DNA from: Anoplolepis gracilipes
Taxonomy: Eukaryota > Arthropoda > Insecta > Hymenoptera > Formicidae
DNA: 64,000 bases
Assembly: GCF_047496725.1 (NCBI RefSeq)
Contig: NC_132972.1
Location: forward strand, 4,208,001-4,272,000
Reading direction: 5' to 3'
Positions 11,232-23,579 of the stretch are shown here, piece by piece. Within the stretch, counting starts at the first letter, position 1. The number at the start of each line of letters is the position of its first letter. The notes beneath the pieces are model-generated. The model was not told the origin of the DNA. It did not search any database and saw nothing but the letters and a program-made list of their open reading frames with translations. The position numbers were made by a program, and so were the translations under genes.

Positions 11232-11842
11232 ATTATTGAGTAAATAAATAATAATATAATATATAACATTTCATTATAATTAAGAATAAAGTCAAACAGA
11301 ACTTATTGTTAGATTACAAAACACTTTGATCTTTTTCCAAGTACATATACTTCAAGAATTAAAATAATATTAGAATATATTGCAATGATTAAAAATATAT
11401 ACTTATTTCCCTCTCTCACTTTCTCGTTTTCTAAAGTAGCCTCATATTTTTTTTATTTTACTTATATATTGTAAACTTTTTAAAATTAGCTTTTTTATAA
11501 AAAGTTAATTAGCCTTTTATCAAACGTAATATTTATAAATCAATCTTTCGTAAAAAGTTTTTTACGTAGAAACTATTTATATAGTTTTTTTGAATTTATA
11601 AAGAGCGTACATATTTTTTATTTATATTTCTTTGTATTATTATTAATTAAATACTTTGTATTAAAGTATTTTAAAGAAACATGAAAGATATCTATTGAGA
11701 ATATGCTTCACTATATTATACATTCTATTAAAATATAATTAAAATTAACTAAGAATATTACTTGCCAATTATTCAGTTGCTTGCAAGCTTTGAAACTACA
11801 AGTACTCGTATATCATATTTGATGTAAAATATATTTATAATT
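11232..11842. other. AT-rich non-coding DNA
   Basis: Strongly AT-rich. No gene and no ordered repeat seen. Confidence 0.55.
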
Positions 11843-12176
11843 ATCTGAGAAAAAAATAGGTATGGTCATATGTAAATATACATATGTAAAATATAAACAG
11901 ATCTGATAACATATGTAATTTTATATGGTCATACATAATGACATAATAATATATGAAATTTGAAGTGATATAATCTTATATGACCATATCTTTATACAAT
12001 CATATTTGGCTAGATTTGATTATATATGAAAACAAATCTAGCCAAATATGATTATATAAAAATAAGATCATATCATGTTAAATTTTAGATATTATATATC
12101 AAAGTATATCATGTCAATTTCAGATTTAATTATATATAATCATATAAAATTACACTAGTCCATTTTTCCTCAAATA
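11843..12176. mobile_element. Foldback / palindromic MITE-like element
   Basis: The segment reads approximately as its own reverse complement. The centre is a perfect 20-bp inverted repeat, ATCATATTTGGCTAGATTTG (12000-12019) against its complement (12034-12053), around a 14-nt spacer. Diverged complementarity continues outward through 'gtaattttatatgg' and its partner to ends resembling TGAGRAAAAATRG. There is no coding capacity. A target duplication is not obvious, so the superfamily is unassigned. Confidence 0.65.
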
Positions 12177-12419
12177 GCTTTCCATTAATCGCATTTAAGG
12201 GATATTGACATAAGATTATTTATTATTTCTAAAGAACATAAATATCTAATATAATTGGCAATTATATCCCTTAAAAAGAATCTTGCAATCTTCTAATGTT
12301 AAATTACATTGGTTAAAAATACTCGTACATGTAGGGAGTAAAATTCCATTCGCGAATAAAACTTAAGGGTATTAAGCTCGCTAATAAAAAGTATCGCTTG
12401 TAGCTAATTGTTAATCCTC
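12177..12419. other. AT-rich spacer
   Basis: Nothing recognisable. Confidence 0.5.
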
Positions 12420-13560
12420 CAAATTTCCGCGCTTTGTTTACGCTTCGAGAGTGTTCTATCGGTACCACTTCTTTTTTAATTTACCAGCCAAAAGAGAGGA
12501 AGAGGGTGGAAGTAATTACGCTTCGCGTCCGAAACGATCTGGCAAACGGACGGGCGGAAAAAAACACGAGGAAACGATAGCATTTACGACCGCGTTTATC
12601 GGCTACCTTGTTACAAGCTCGTCGCGACGCTGTTTTCTTTTATTACCCTCACTTATATCATCGATTATCGCGGCATATCGAAGAATTGCTGGCACTTGGC
12701 GCGAATTCGCATCGTTTTTCAATTCAATGGCATCATTATCATATGCTCCTCCATCTGAAATCTGTGTCAGAGTAGCTCTATACACCACCTCAGAATATCT
12801 TTATCGCGGCATGGATAAAAACAAGCTGATTATCGAAAAAAACTTATTAAAGTTATAAATTTTTTATAAGAAATTATCAATTCTGATGCAGTGAGTCAAT
12901 CTCTCTTGTCAAACGTGACAACGTTAGATTGCTTTTTTAATATTAACATTTCTAATATATAATTGATAAAGATTTGAGTTTTCGTGTGAAAAGTGAAGAG
13001 AATCCTCTTTTTTTGTCCTAGTGATACAAATTTTCAATTTGAAGAACCGATCTCAAGAATTTGTTGTCGAGCGACATTCCGCACTGCTGGAGCATCGTGT
13101 ATATATACACAAATACACGCGTGTGTGTTGGAAGATAGCGAAGGGAAGAAGGGATTGAAGAGACGATAGAATCTCGCACACGTTTAGGGATTCTTTAGTA
13201 GAAAGCGTATGTAGAATTCCCCGATGGATTTTACCCAGATCGTACGTTTGCCGGAGAATTTCATAGGTAGCACGTGTCTTTATGGTTTATGCGTCTGGCC
13301 TTGCCACGGATGAACCTCGAAGATATAGGATCGACATCGGCCGTGATATTTTATTGTGCCCCGAGCACCCCCGCGATTCGATACCACAATAATAAACTAT
13401 CGGCAATGCGCGGCTTCATTCCTGATGTCTGTCAAACGATATCGCCGATTGATTTTTTATGGGCGCAACTTTTCCGCTGGGAAGTTTGCGGCTCTCTCTC
13501 TCCGATAGCTCTCTATCCGGTAAACTTTGATCCTGACGTCCGCCGGCTTAGCTAGATTTC
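12420..13560. other. Two CG-rich patches
   Basis: Patches at about 12420-12800 and 13050-13560, separated by AT-rich DNA. Frames of 135 codons (12451-12858 plus) and 93 codons (13274-13555 plus) cross them but show no domain. The first has a lysine/arginine-rich start followed by a hydrophobic stretch that I regard as composition-driven. 13455-13462 carries TTTTATGG. Enhancer-like or untranslated; function unknown. Confidence 0.35.
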
Positions 13561-14160
13561 ACTGTCGAATGTTAAATCCGAATGTTGTTTTATTTTTACT
13601 TCTCTTTTTTTCTTCGACCACTGATTTGCAGAGCAAGAATAGATATACGTATGCCCATTCGTCCTATTTTTCATCGGTTTTCCTGCATTTTTTTTTTCTT
13701 TTTTTTTTTTTACAATATAATATTTTACGAGAGCATATCGAAATAAAATACATCACGAATCACCGCCGTTCTGCTGTGCTAACAATTTTAGTTGAGTAAG
13801 CTTGGTTTAATCGTCCACCCTTTGTGGATTACAGTTTCAACTATGATGTAAACTGAAAAAACAGAGTTATTTGTTCAAAGCCAATTTAATAAGTAACATC
13901 AGTATGTATAACAATTCATGATAAGCTAAAATAATGTAATTTGATCAAGTTTAGTAGTTAATAATGACAATTAATTTATAATTCAATTGGCAATTGAATT
14001 TATAATTTAATGAGCGTCTTGTTTGTGTATTATTTATATCAATTATACTTCTGATTGATTGAATATATGTATTACAATATTCAATCAATTAATAAAAACT
14101 AATTAATATCTATATAATATATATAATATATATAAGCTAAAAAATAATATCTCGTATCAC
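13561..14160. other. AT-rich non-coding DNA
   Basis: AT-rich with a pyrimidine/T-run region at 13680-13710 and a hairpin at 14055-14088. No gene seen. Confidence 0.55.
14055..14088. repeat. 12-bp inverted repeat (hairpin)
   Basis: TTGATTGAATAT (14055-14066) pairs perfectly with ATATTCAATCAA (14077-14088) across a 10-nt loop. Confidence 0.75.
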
Positions 14161-14570
14161 AGAAAATTCACGATATAATTCGTTTTCCTATTCAATCAAA
14201 TTGCTTGCAGTCAAGATACATGATTAGCCTTGTCGCGAAACGATTCAATTCGTTTTTAAACCACGATAGAACGTTTTGGATAGATTGGATAGATCAGTGG
14301 GAGGTAACTTAGATGAGAAACTTATATCGCGAACGATAGCAGCAACATTCTGGCCGACTGCCCAATATCTCTGAGTCGTTTTCACTTCGTGATTCCGTTC
14401 CAGTTTGTATTGACATCATTTCAAAGCCGGACGGTTAATACGCTCTCGATACTCTCTCTTGTTTCTTGCTTCCGGATGTAGAATTCTAGCCGTCCAAAAA
14501 ACTTTCTGAATAGAGAGATTTTATACAGAATAAACGGCTTACTCGGCCGCGAAAATATCCGAAAAAACAT
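14161..14570. other. CG-rich patch
   Basis: Balanced-composition, non-repetitive patch without long frames. Function unknown. Confidence 0.35.
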
Positions 14571-15179
14571 AATCACCAAAGACGATTGAACGTGGATATT
14601 TTAAGAATGTATAATACATGTATGCTGATAAAAATATTTTTTCTGCCTCATCTCTATCTTGACAATATTAATATTTATAATATAAATATTTCTGAAAAAC
14701 AATTATTAAAAAATATTTCTTAAAAATAATTATATAATATAAAAACAAACAAGTTTTGAAAGATACAAACAAACACATAATAATATGTATACAAAAATAA
14801 TTCATATATATTTATATGCGTATACACATGTATCATGAGTTTCTTCTTTTTTTATTTACTTAAAAGTTCACTTAAAAATTTATTTGCTTATGGGATATAT
14901 ATTATAAATAATCTTATATAATTTCCAATTCAAATAATTAACAATTATAAATTGTTTAATTATTTGAATTTTAATATTTTGCAAAATAAAAGATAATTTA
15001 GTTTACTTGTAAAGACACTTTGAATGTATCTTCTGTCAGCACCTACAAAATAATTAACTCGAATTATCGTAAAACAATTACAATTCTAGATTTTTTAAAA
15101 TATCGAGTCGATATACGTATAAATAAAAAAAATATATAGTATATATAATTCTTATTACATCCATCTTAATCTACCGTTT
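14571..15179. other. AT-rich non-coding DNA
   Basis: AT-rich with a long palindrome at 14927-14970. No gene seen. Confidence 0.55.
14927..14970. repeat. 44-bp near-perfect palindrome
   Basis: AATTCAAATAATTA-ACAATT (14927-14946) and its complement (14950-14970) surround a 3-nt centre, with a single-base bulge. A strong cruciform or hairpin former. It could be the core of a decayed foldback element. Confidence 0.75.
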
Positions 15180-15660
15180 AATAATGCAGCCCAGCGTTTC
15201 TCTTCATCTCTCTCTGTCAGAGATAATTAACTTCATTAAATAATTCGTGCGCTCAAGCGGGTCATCATATTTCATGCATCTTCGATTCTCGGGATTCAGA
15301 TGTCAGTCTTTGCGAAGCGAATTACTAAGCGACAAATTCGCGCGGAATTCCCATCGGTCCGCATGGCATGGCTGTAAATTGCGTATCTGGCAGGGAATCA
15401 AGGGAGAGTCTTCTAGTCACGCCACATTATTTTCCGCACCCGACGGGGTACAGCGAGGTAACGGCGAACACTAGAAAAGTTTTCCTGGCAACATGACGCG
15501 GCCGGCCGTCACTTTGCTTCTCGGACGCGGACACTCTTAATATTATTCATAATTTTGTTTACCACGGTAGAGACACGGCACTACGACAGACAGTTTCCGT
15601 CAATTTTTATCGCATGGTGAAAAGCAGTAAGAAATACATCAACGGAAGCGTATCGGTTAA
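15180..15660. other. CG-rich patch
   Basis: A non-repetitive patch with a 75-codon plus-strand frame (15247-15474) lacking recognisable motifs. It mixes CG-rich blocks with ATTA/TAAT words. Possible enhancer. Confidence 0.35.
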
Positions 15661-16379
15661 AAGTTTTGATCGCTGGATTGTGAAAGATAATGCAAAATTG
15701 TATCTTATCTATTTTTGTTTCTCTCTCTTATATATCTTTTCATTTTTTTAAAAATACTTATTAAAAAGTGACAACTTATATATGTAGGTACACATGAATT
15801 AAATCTAAAGATGTAACAAAAAAAATCAAGTTTTGAAATTATAGTTAATATAAATTGCAACTAAATTATAAATTGCACTTACTCTGTGAGATTAATAAGC
15901 TTGACAAATAAGTTTAATATACATATATGTTTATAATATATTGGCATAAAGCTATATTAAACGACATCTATTATTTAAACAAAACACCGATAAAATGCAT
16001 TTGTTTGTTAGAATTCTCTTTATTGTTAGAATATTCTCACATTAGATGATCAATACTATTCAAATATTTCATTAATTAATATCAATTAATTAATATTTTA
16101 ATTAGTTTAATGATGTAAAATTTGATTGGAACTGGTGACATTTTAACATTTTGATAGGAAATAGACACCGTTGGATTATATGTCTGTATATGCATGCGCA
16201 TAATTATTTATTATTCATGTATATAAGCACATATATGTGTGTGTGTTGTACGTATATACACTATAATATTTCCAATAATTAAATACATCCTACAAAAAGC
16301 AAATTACTTGATGAAAAGAATTAGGAAAATTAGTATGTGTATAAGTATACCTACAATTACGAATAAAAAAAATCCTTTG
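15661..16379. other. AT-rich non-coding DNA
   Basis: AT-rich, including a short repeated 'aattaattaatat' near 16070-16097 and GT-rich low complexity near 16225-16245. No gene seen. Confidence 0.5.
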
Positions 16380-16760
16380 TCGTGCAACGTGATTCACTCA
16401 AACTCGGCTCAGTAAAACGCGACGTTCGCTACGCGAGAATGAATAATATGAAAGAGGTTTTATGGCCGTAATGCCGTAATGAATCTCTACTCTTTCCAAA
16501 ATATATCGCTGCCAGTTTTGCGTCGCACGTAGCCAGATTGCTACGCCGTGAAAAATATATCTGCACGCGAAATGCAGCGGCAAGACAATTTCGTCTCGAA
16601 AAGGGAAACGTTTACCTCTCTGAAATGGTGAATTTTATAGTGCTCAAATTTATCTGGTAAATTTTATTAAATCAACGTTGCCTTTATCGCAACTGGATAC
16701 GATAACAAACTCTCTTTCGATCCTCGCATCCATTAAATCTCACAGACCAACGCGTCGCCG
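16380..16760. other. CG-rich patch
   Basis: Contains a 61-codon minus frame (16583-16398) without a known motif, and TTTTATGG at 16458-16465. Function unknown. Confidence 0.35.
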
Positions 16761-17449
16761 TCACACACAGTAATTTATTTACTTTATAGCATAACAAATA
16801 AAAATAGTACGCATTGAATGTGTCACCGTTGATTTAAAAGATGAAAAAATATTGCTTGTTGTGTGAAAAAAAAATTTTTTCCTTTTTTAAAATTATTTTG
16901 ATTTAATTCAATTTTTGATGCGTTTTTGCTGTATTAATTTATGAATTTAAATATCAGTAGCAAAATAATGTAATAATTTTTTTTACACGATACAGACTAT
17001 TTAACGATATTTCAAGTGTTCTAAAGAGGAAGTTTGAGGAAGAAATTAAATAATAAAAAAATTAAATATTTAGATAAAATATTAAATATTTTTTATCGAA
17101 TTGCTTAAAAAAATTATATATATAATTTGAAAAATATGTAAATAATATTTTTTGTTTAAGTTCGTTTTAAAGGACTATATTTATAAAATTCATAATTATA
17201 TCTTTTGTTTAAGAATTATATATTTCTTCCACAAACATTTATGTCTGTTATTAAAATCTTGTTAAGATGACAAGACTAGGTCACAAAGTAAATAAATAAT
17301 ATCGTGCCGAAATGGTTGCCAAGATTTTATGATTTCTGAATAGAGACATCACTATTATATTGATAATAGTTAGCAGTCATAAACATAATAACTTATATAA
17401 ACTCGTATATACTCTTAAAGGAATTCTCCAAGTAATTTCATATGTTTTT
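16761..17449. other. AT-rich non-coding DNA
   Basis: Long A/T runs near 16865-16890; nothing else seen. Confidence 0.55.
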
Positions 17450-17960
17450 GCAACAGAGAGCTACCAACGGCTCTCTTACTCGCTTTCCATGCGATTGTAG
17501 TCTAACACTATATTTTGAGCCGCGCAATGTCCATTCGGACGTAACGTTAGGTATGGACGTATAATGGGAACGATACGTTATCCGCGACACGTAACACGAG
17601 AACCCGGCTCCGTTACATTATTTATCACTTCGCAGTCATTTGTACGGCTCCGAATATTTTCCGCCGAGCGAATGTTGGCTCCTCCGAGCGTGCCACTCCG
17701 AGCCGAACTGATTTAACTTCGTCGAGGGCGTCGCTGCGGCAACATGAAAGTGAATAAGCTTTGGTATTCTCCTGCATATTTGATGGCCGATTATAGTATA
17801 AGTCATTCGATTACTTTTCGCTACATCTCTATTATCGTGTAACTAATTCGTGTACTTATTCACGTTAAATAACGCGCGATTGCCACTTACGATATATCGA
17901 CACAGAAATCAAATCACGACTCTAAGAAATTCGTTTTAAAGTGAAAACAACCGTGACATT
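17450..17960. other. CG-rich patch
   Basis: Non-repetitive, CG-rich core at about 17510-17750, with no open frame of note. The lack of frames despite high CG makes coding unlikely; a regulatory element fits better. Confidence 0.35.
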
Positions 17961-18519
17961 TTATATCCACGAGAAGTTGAGGAAAGCAATTATATATGAA
18001 GATCATGTAACAATCATAAATGTGATTATCTTATTTGATGATTAGAAATCAATAGCAGATATTACATGTTCTCTCTCAATATTCTGTAGATTCTTTCAAT
18101 ATCTGTAATTTGCAGTACTTAAATCTATGTTAATATTTCTTTTCAAAATGTTAAAACAGTAATTTTTAATTAATCACTAGCAATTGGAGATGAAAAAATT
18201 ATTATTACATACATTACATACATCCTCACGCGTACAAACTTTTATCTTTTGCTATGCAAATGAAATATATCTTATTATCTACTGAATTTTAAATCAATTT
18301 TATTTCAACAGAATTTTATAATATGAAAATTAAATACATCTTATCAATTAATAATTAAAATATAATGCAAAATTCTGTGAATATATTAAAAGACTGAAAG
18401 AGAAGAAATTTATCTTATCTCATGATGCTTTTACATAATTTTCCTGTCCAGGAACTTTTTTATGGAAATCTTGTTTACATAATACAATCATCGAAAATTA
18501 TCAAATTATTGCATGTGCA
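17961..18519. other. AT-rich non-coding DNA
   Basis: AT-rich, containing TTTTATGG at 18458-18465. No gene seen. Confidence 0.5.
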
Positions 18520-19460
18520 TCTAACTCGAGTATTCAACGCACATACAACTTATCGAAGATCTTCACAACGCGATGATTATCTTCCTGTATAGCGGCAGCC
18601 TTTTTCGTAAATTCATGACGAAGCCGGCTCTTTACTATTACTCGTCCCTGCCACCCTCGCAACGCTCGATTCCTTTTAGCCCCTCGGTCACCCGTCTCGA
18701 GTTCTTATCGATTTCAGCCGGTATACAAATCCACCTTCAGGTAACATTAGTCACCTCGCGCTTCCACTGACACACAGTGGTGTTCCGGCCGGTGGATCTC
18801 GCTGTGTTACATACTAGCGGACTTCGAGAGACGTTGCTGTATAGAATCAACCCTTCTCGCGCTGGTATGCATCTACACTGGCTTTCGACGCCGACCATCT
18901 CTCTCGCTCTCGTCGATGCTAACCATGCGTTTGCCATTTTCTCTCTCCCTCTTCCTCTCTCGCTCTTTCTAAGCCTCTCTCGAGTAGACTACACATGTTT
19001 GTGCACGTGTGTGTCACGTATTTACGTAGGTTAGGTAGCTGCTCCCTATCTCTCTCTTCCACTCCCGGTGACAGTTACAAACGACGCGTTATCTATAAGG
19101 ATTGTACGCCGAGAGGGCGAAAATGGGGAGCACCTGCTCGCTCCATATCCGTCCTGGCGCCGACCCTACGAACTCCTTCGTTCCTTACCTCGTCCCTTTT
19201 CTCCCTTCCCTGCGATCGTGCGTTTCACGCTGCTCTATAAACTCGTGTCAATGAGAACACAGTCACCTTCAATCCTTTTTCAGGAAGCCATGTTCAAGAA
19301 GCACGAAGGCAAAGGACGGTAAGGTAAATAGAGCTGAGCCAGAGAGTGAATTGGCCGAGGGTGGAGAATGAGAGACGAGTCCTGTATACAAATGGGAAGG
19401 TGGTCCTGGACCGAAATTAAGTCACCAACCTGGATGGCGCAAGGAAATCTTGACATTTGC
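18520..19460. other. CG-rich, pyrimidine-rich island
   Basis: CG-rich stretch with a CT-rich core (18895-18982). Overlapping plus frames (18573-18770, 18777-19034, 18995-19240 and 19068-19322) and a minus frame carry no recognised domain. The 3' part contains the micro-exon-like segment at 19284. Could be a promoter with untranslated exon. Confidence 0.35.
19284..19323 (+). other. Micro-exon-like segment (possible exon)
   Basis: A pyrimidine-rich tract ending ...CCTTTTTCAG at 19283 is followed by 35-40 nt and then by donor-like GT sites (GTAAGG at 19319 or GTAAAT at 19324). The segment contains an ATG in a fair context and would encode MFKKHEGKGR. It reads like a lysine-rich start of a protein but matches nothing I can name. 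Both splice signals are short motifs and may be chance. Confidence 0.18.
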
Positions 19461-20039
19461 AGTATCTAAACCTTTGAGAGGATCTCTCTTTTATATTATA
19501 CATCAAGATCCTTTGTTTCTATAGTGAAATTATACAAAAGTATCTAAAGTTTTAAAAATATACATAATTCGAGATTTTATCGATAAGCATAATTTTTTGC
19601 TACGATTCATTACATATTGCTCTCTCTCTCTCTATAATTTTATTAATTGGAAATAAATATGCTTCTTATTTACATAGCACATTCATAACTATATACGCAA
19701 GAATATTTAATAGACAACAATAAAAACTCATGTTTCACTTTTAGAAAATATTCTAAAAAAAAAATTAATTGTAAAATATTTAATTAAAATACTACAGAAA
19801 GACAACTCACTAATAATCTCACTCTGATTTTATCAATTATCCGAAAGGAGAAAAAAATATTGCACTAGTGTGATATGCAACAGCGTAAAATAACAAAATA
19901 TCCTATAATCTTTGAAATGCTATCCGACTTATTATATACATATGTACAGTTTGTACTAACAAATAGATTTCTGATTCTTTTTTACTCGTATGTATAACAG
20001 TCGGTCATCATTCTAGCCTGTTTTATAATAATCAGTGTC
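19461..20039. other. AT-rich non-coding DNA
   Basis: AT-rich with a short TC run near 19620-19632. No gene seen. Confidence 0.55.
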
Positions 20040-20860
20040 ACTTTATTTGGAAAACGACAGCGCTGTAGCTACTGGCTTATCGGACATTTTGAAATAGTAT
20101 AAGAGTTGAAATTCCAGTCGTATTACGTAGAAAGTCGGCGCGACGCTCCGTATAAACTTCGCGGGAGCGCGAATTCCCCGATGCTGGTGCAGCCGGGTAA
20201 ATATAAGCGTGACGCGAATCTTGGCAGCGGCCGCGTTCCCTGTCGTTTTCTCTCCACCCGCACTCTCCATCCATTACTCAAGCCGAACAGGTGTGTGCGT
20301 GTGTATTATTGGCACGAGCCATAGCCGTCATCCTCCCTTCTCGTTCTTTTCTGGCGTATCGCGTGCCGCTCGATGCCGCATTCGCTCTTGCACCATCTCG
20401 CGCGTCTCTCGGCCGCCGTTTCTCGTCGTCTTCGGTAGGTACCCGTTTTAATTTACCGCACCGAGAGTGCGTCGACACCGGAAAATATTCTCCCGCGACG
20501 AGGAGTCGTGAGTCGTATGCTCGGATGACGAATGGCGGAATCGTCGTGGAAGGGCTCGTCAAAGGGGAACTCGACGCGAGGGTCCGCCGGGAAATCGGTC
20601 GAGGCTGATGAGACTACGTTTTTTTCCTCCCGCCCTTCCGTCCGCGGTTTCCCTTTGCGACGTGTACGTCGCCCTTTTTCCTGTGTACTCGATCCCCATT
20701 CGCTCTTGCTTCAAATTGTCGACCGTGTGCTTAGCGTACGCGGATAAAACGCCGCGATCCGCGTTTGACAGAGCCGGCATCGTCGAATGAAAAAGATAGG
20801 AGCGATAAATCATCCGTGAAAATGAACACGACGACGAATTGGATGGATATGATAAAAGAG
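20040..20860. other. CG-rich island
   Basis: One of the strongest CG-rich islands. Many frames of 60-105 codons overlap on both strands (for example 20291-20608 plus and 20562-20278 minus), so none can be preferred. CG|GTAGGT near 20433-20440 resembles a plus-strand donor. Best read as a candidate promoter or untranslated-exon region. Confidence 0.4.
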
Positions 20861-21229
20861 GCTATATTCTAGCTTTGATTATATTTTGAGTTAAATTGCA
20901 AAAATTCTTGTATCTTGAAAATATTTATTAAAAAAATGAAAATTATATTTATTCGTTTAACTTTCATTGTCATAGATATGAATATCGTTAATTTATTAAT
21001 GTTACAAGTCAATAATGTGCGCGCGTATTACAATATTTTATTATATTATTTTAATTTATTTTTACCACAATAAATACTGTCAGATTTTTCACAGATTTTG
21101 CACAAATATTAGAGATATATTTTTCAGTTTTTAACATGTATATGTATATAGGAACATTGTTTGATTATTTTTATATAAAAATCACCTGATACATTACGTT
21201 AAAACTAATGCAATATGCAACACTCGTGG
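20861..21229. other. AT-rich non-coding DNA
   Basis: Nothing recognisable. Confidence 0.5.
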
Positions 21230-21660
21230 TTTTCGCACTCTTCAGTCGCAGCTGAATTTATTTTTTGACAAATTATCGTTTGCAGCGATATGCGCGGTCA
21301 AAAAATGTGCGGTAGCAGGCTTTATAGAGCGTAAGCACATGATGATGCGCGGATGGTGATAACGGAATAAATCCTCTTCGCCAATTACGATTTCACGGGC
21401 TGAGCTGACAAGCGACACATGGCGCATGATAAGTGCGGAAAACGAGAGTTTGTATTTACACGCGCAAGTCAACCGTCAAATTGAATAGTGTAATGTAATA
21501 TGTGGTTTACAGTCAGGAACGGTCATTCGAGCTTGCTTGCACTTTTAATAGTTGACTCAATTACAGCACGAAGTGACGTCGTTGATTGCTAGCGTACGCG
21601 GCACGACGCGAATTTAATTACATAACATGTGGTTTACGCACCCCCGGGCTCTATTATTTC
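21230..21660. promoter_or_regulatory. Enhancer-like patch with two RUNX-type words
   Basis: Balanced, non-repetitive sequence with two copies of TGTGGTTTAC (21501-21510 and 21628-21637) in the same orientation. TGTGGTTT is the consensus bound by Runt/RUNX factors. Between them lies CG-rich sequence, and just before the second copy is 'aatttaattacataa', which contains a TAATTA homeodomain-type core. The pairing is suggestive, but short sites of this kind occur by chance. Confidence 0.25.
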
Positions 21661-22189
21661 AAATACAAATAATAATCAGGAATTTTTTTATAAAAAAAAA
21701 CGGAGTAAATGTCCGGAAATTATTTCATTGTTTACCAATGTGTGTTTTACACGTATATCTTATTGTTTAAAAACCTTTCAGCATCAAATTTTTGTAACGC
21801 AATTAAATAATAAAGTGTATCTAATTTAAAGTCTGCCTTTTTAAATGAAATCAGAGATACATTTTTCTTTCTTTCCATTTTTATATACATATTTGGTATG
21901 CATCAGAGTTTGAATGTTAAAAGTTGTAATATTTTTCTTTCAAAATATTTCTTCAAAATCTTCTCGTAAATAATTGGCTTCAATTAACATTCTATATCTG
22001 AGGAAAAAAAATGTTTAAAAATTCATATTATATTTCCTTCGTTTTCTTTTATAAAGCGGCTACTTTGTATTATTTCTTGCAAAATTGAATATCCACTTGA
22101 AGATGGAATTTGCAGTTTCACCGATTTCTTATATGGAAACCTGTAGCTGATGTTGGTAATCACCGTAAAAGTAAAAAACTTTTGCAATT
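21661..22189. other. AT-rich non-coding DNA
   Basis: Nothing recognisable beyond A/T runs; a 66-codon frame at 21629-21829 is probably chance. Confidence 0.5.
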
Positions 22190-22700
22190 AGTCTAATGTG
22201 AATCCAGCCGAAGGAAGTTTCGACTTGACTGAAACAGAAACCCGATCCGGGAATAACAGTCGTCTCTCATTTGGAGGATCATTTCTTTCGGTAGAGATAT
22301 CCGTGCGCGCACGCGCGAGAAAGAGAGGAAAACCGGCTTCTCTCTATACAGTTATAATGGCCCAGTTGTGGCGCTTTCGAAGTCCACGAGAAAGATAGCT
22401 TTCTCGCGGTATACACGCGAAACTTTCACTATTAAATACTAATTCGACCGGCGGATCCCCCGGGTATTGCGCCGCTTCCTCACCGAAACGGGGCCGAGCA
22501 AACACGAACGCGCCTTCGCCCATGCTTACCTACACATCTACACGTATCCGGAGTTCCATCGATCTCAGGTACGCGTATACCGACGTCGGTAATTAGTCTC
22601 GTAACGTTACTATAATTTGCTAATAGATCGATATGTAGGTTCGATTACATGCGCGAACCCTCAAGATCGCGTCGCTCTCTAACATTCGCGTTACGTCTCG
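22190..22700. other. CG-rich island with minus-strand donor-like site
   Basis: CG-rich. On the minus strand GTGTAG|GTAAGC, with the exon-side end at 22530, resembles a good splice donor, so a minus-strand exon could lie just to its right. An 8-bp stem CGAGAAAG/CTTTCTCG lies at 22387-22406. No frame has a known domain. Confidence 0.3.
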
Positions 22701-23579
22701 AGATTGAATATCACGATGGACAATAGCAATGGCAAATTATACGATCAACTTATAGAAAATTACATCGTATTTCTTATCGCATAGATTATTGATTAATCAT
22801 AGCGTACTCTATCTAAACTCCCTACTTCAAAAGAGTTAAAGAAATTTTATAAACTATTTTACAAAATACTTTATATTATAAAATTATTATAAAACACTTT
22901 ATACGCCTATTATAAATATTTTATTAGAAAATTGATCTTTTGGATTTTAAATGCAGATTATTTTTAAATCGTATCTTTAAATGTACTTTTATTTTAATGA
23001 TAGATTTTTCTACTTATTAAAAAATGTGAAAACGAAGAAATAAGTTGTCAAATTAAATTTAATTTAACAAAAACTTTAGTAGTTTAAGAGATTTAAATAA
23101 AATTTAGTTTTGTTAATTCAGTTAATAATAGAGGAGAAGGATAAAATATACGTGTGTGTATATATTCTATTGTACATTATTCATAATATTATTTATTTTT
23201 ATGCGAACGCCGGAAACAATATTCAAATTTATCGGATACAATTTATCAATCTCCATCGACGTTAATATTACTTTGTAAGTTGTAAATTAAGATAAACATC
23301 CTGCAACAGACTATATTATTTAATTATTCGATTTGATTCGATCCGATCGATTGTAACTACAATGAAGAATAATTTTATATATAATACATTCGCTTGATTT
23401 TATATATAAAAATATAAACCGGTATAAACTGAGAATCAGTGTCATGGTATTAAAATTTAATTGACACGATTTAAATAAAAGTTTAGATGTAATCAATTCT
23501 TAATTTTTTCAATACAAAACAATGAAATTTATGTTGAAAAGCTTTGATGTAAAAATTCATGGTATTCCCGAATGATCTA
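22701..23579. other. AT-rich non-coding DNA
   Basis: AT-rich; no gene or ordered repeat seen. Confidence 0.55.

Noticed and set aside
12150..12162. 'attacactagtcc' resembling the start of miR-92
   Set aside because: It lies in the arm of the foldback element and the remainder does not match the mature microRNA.
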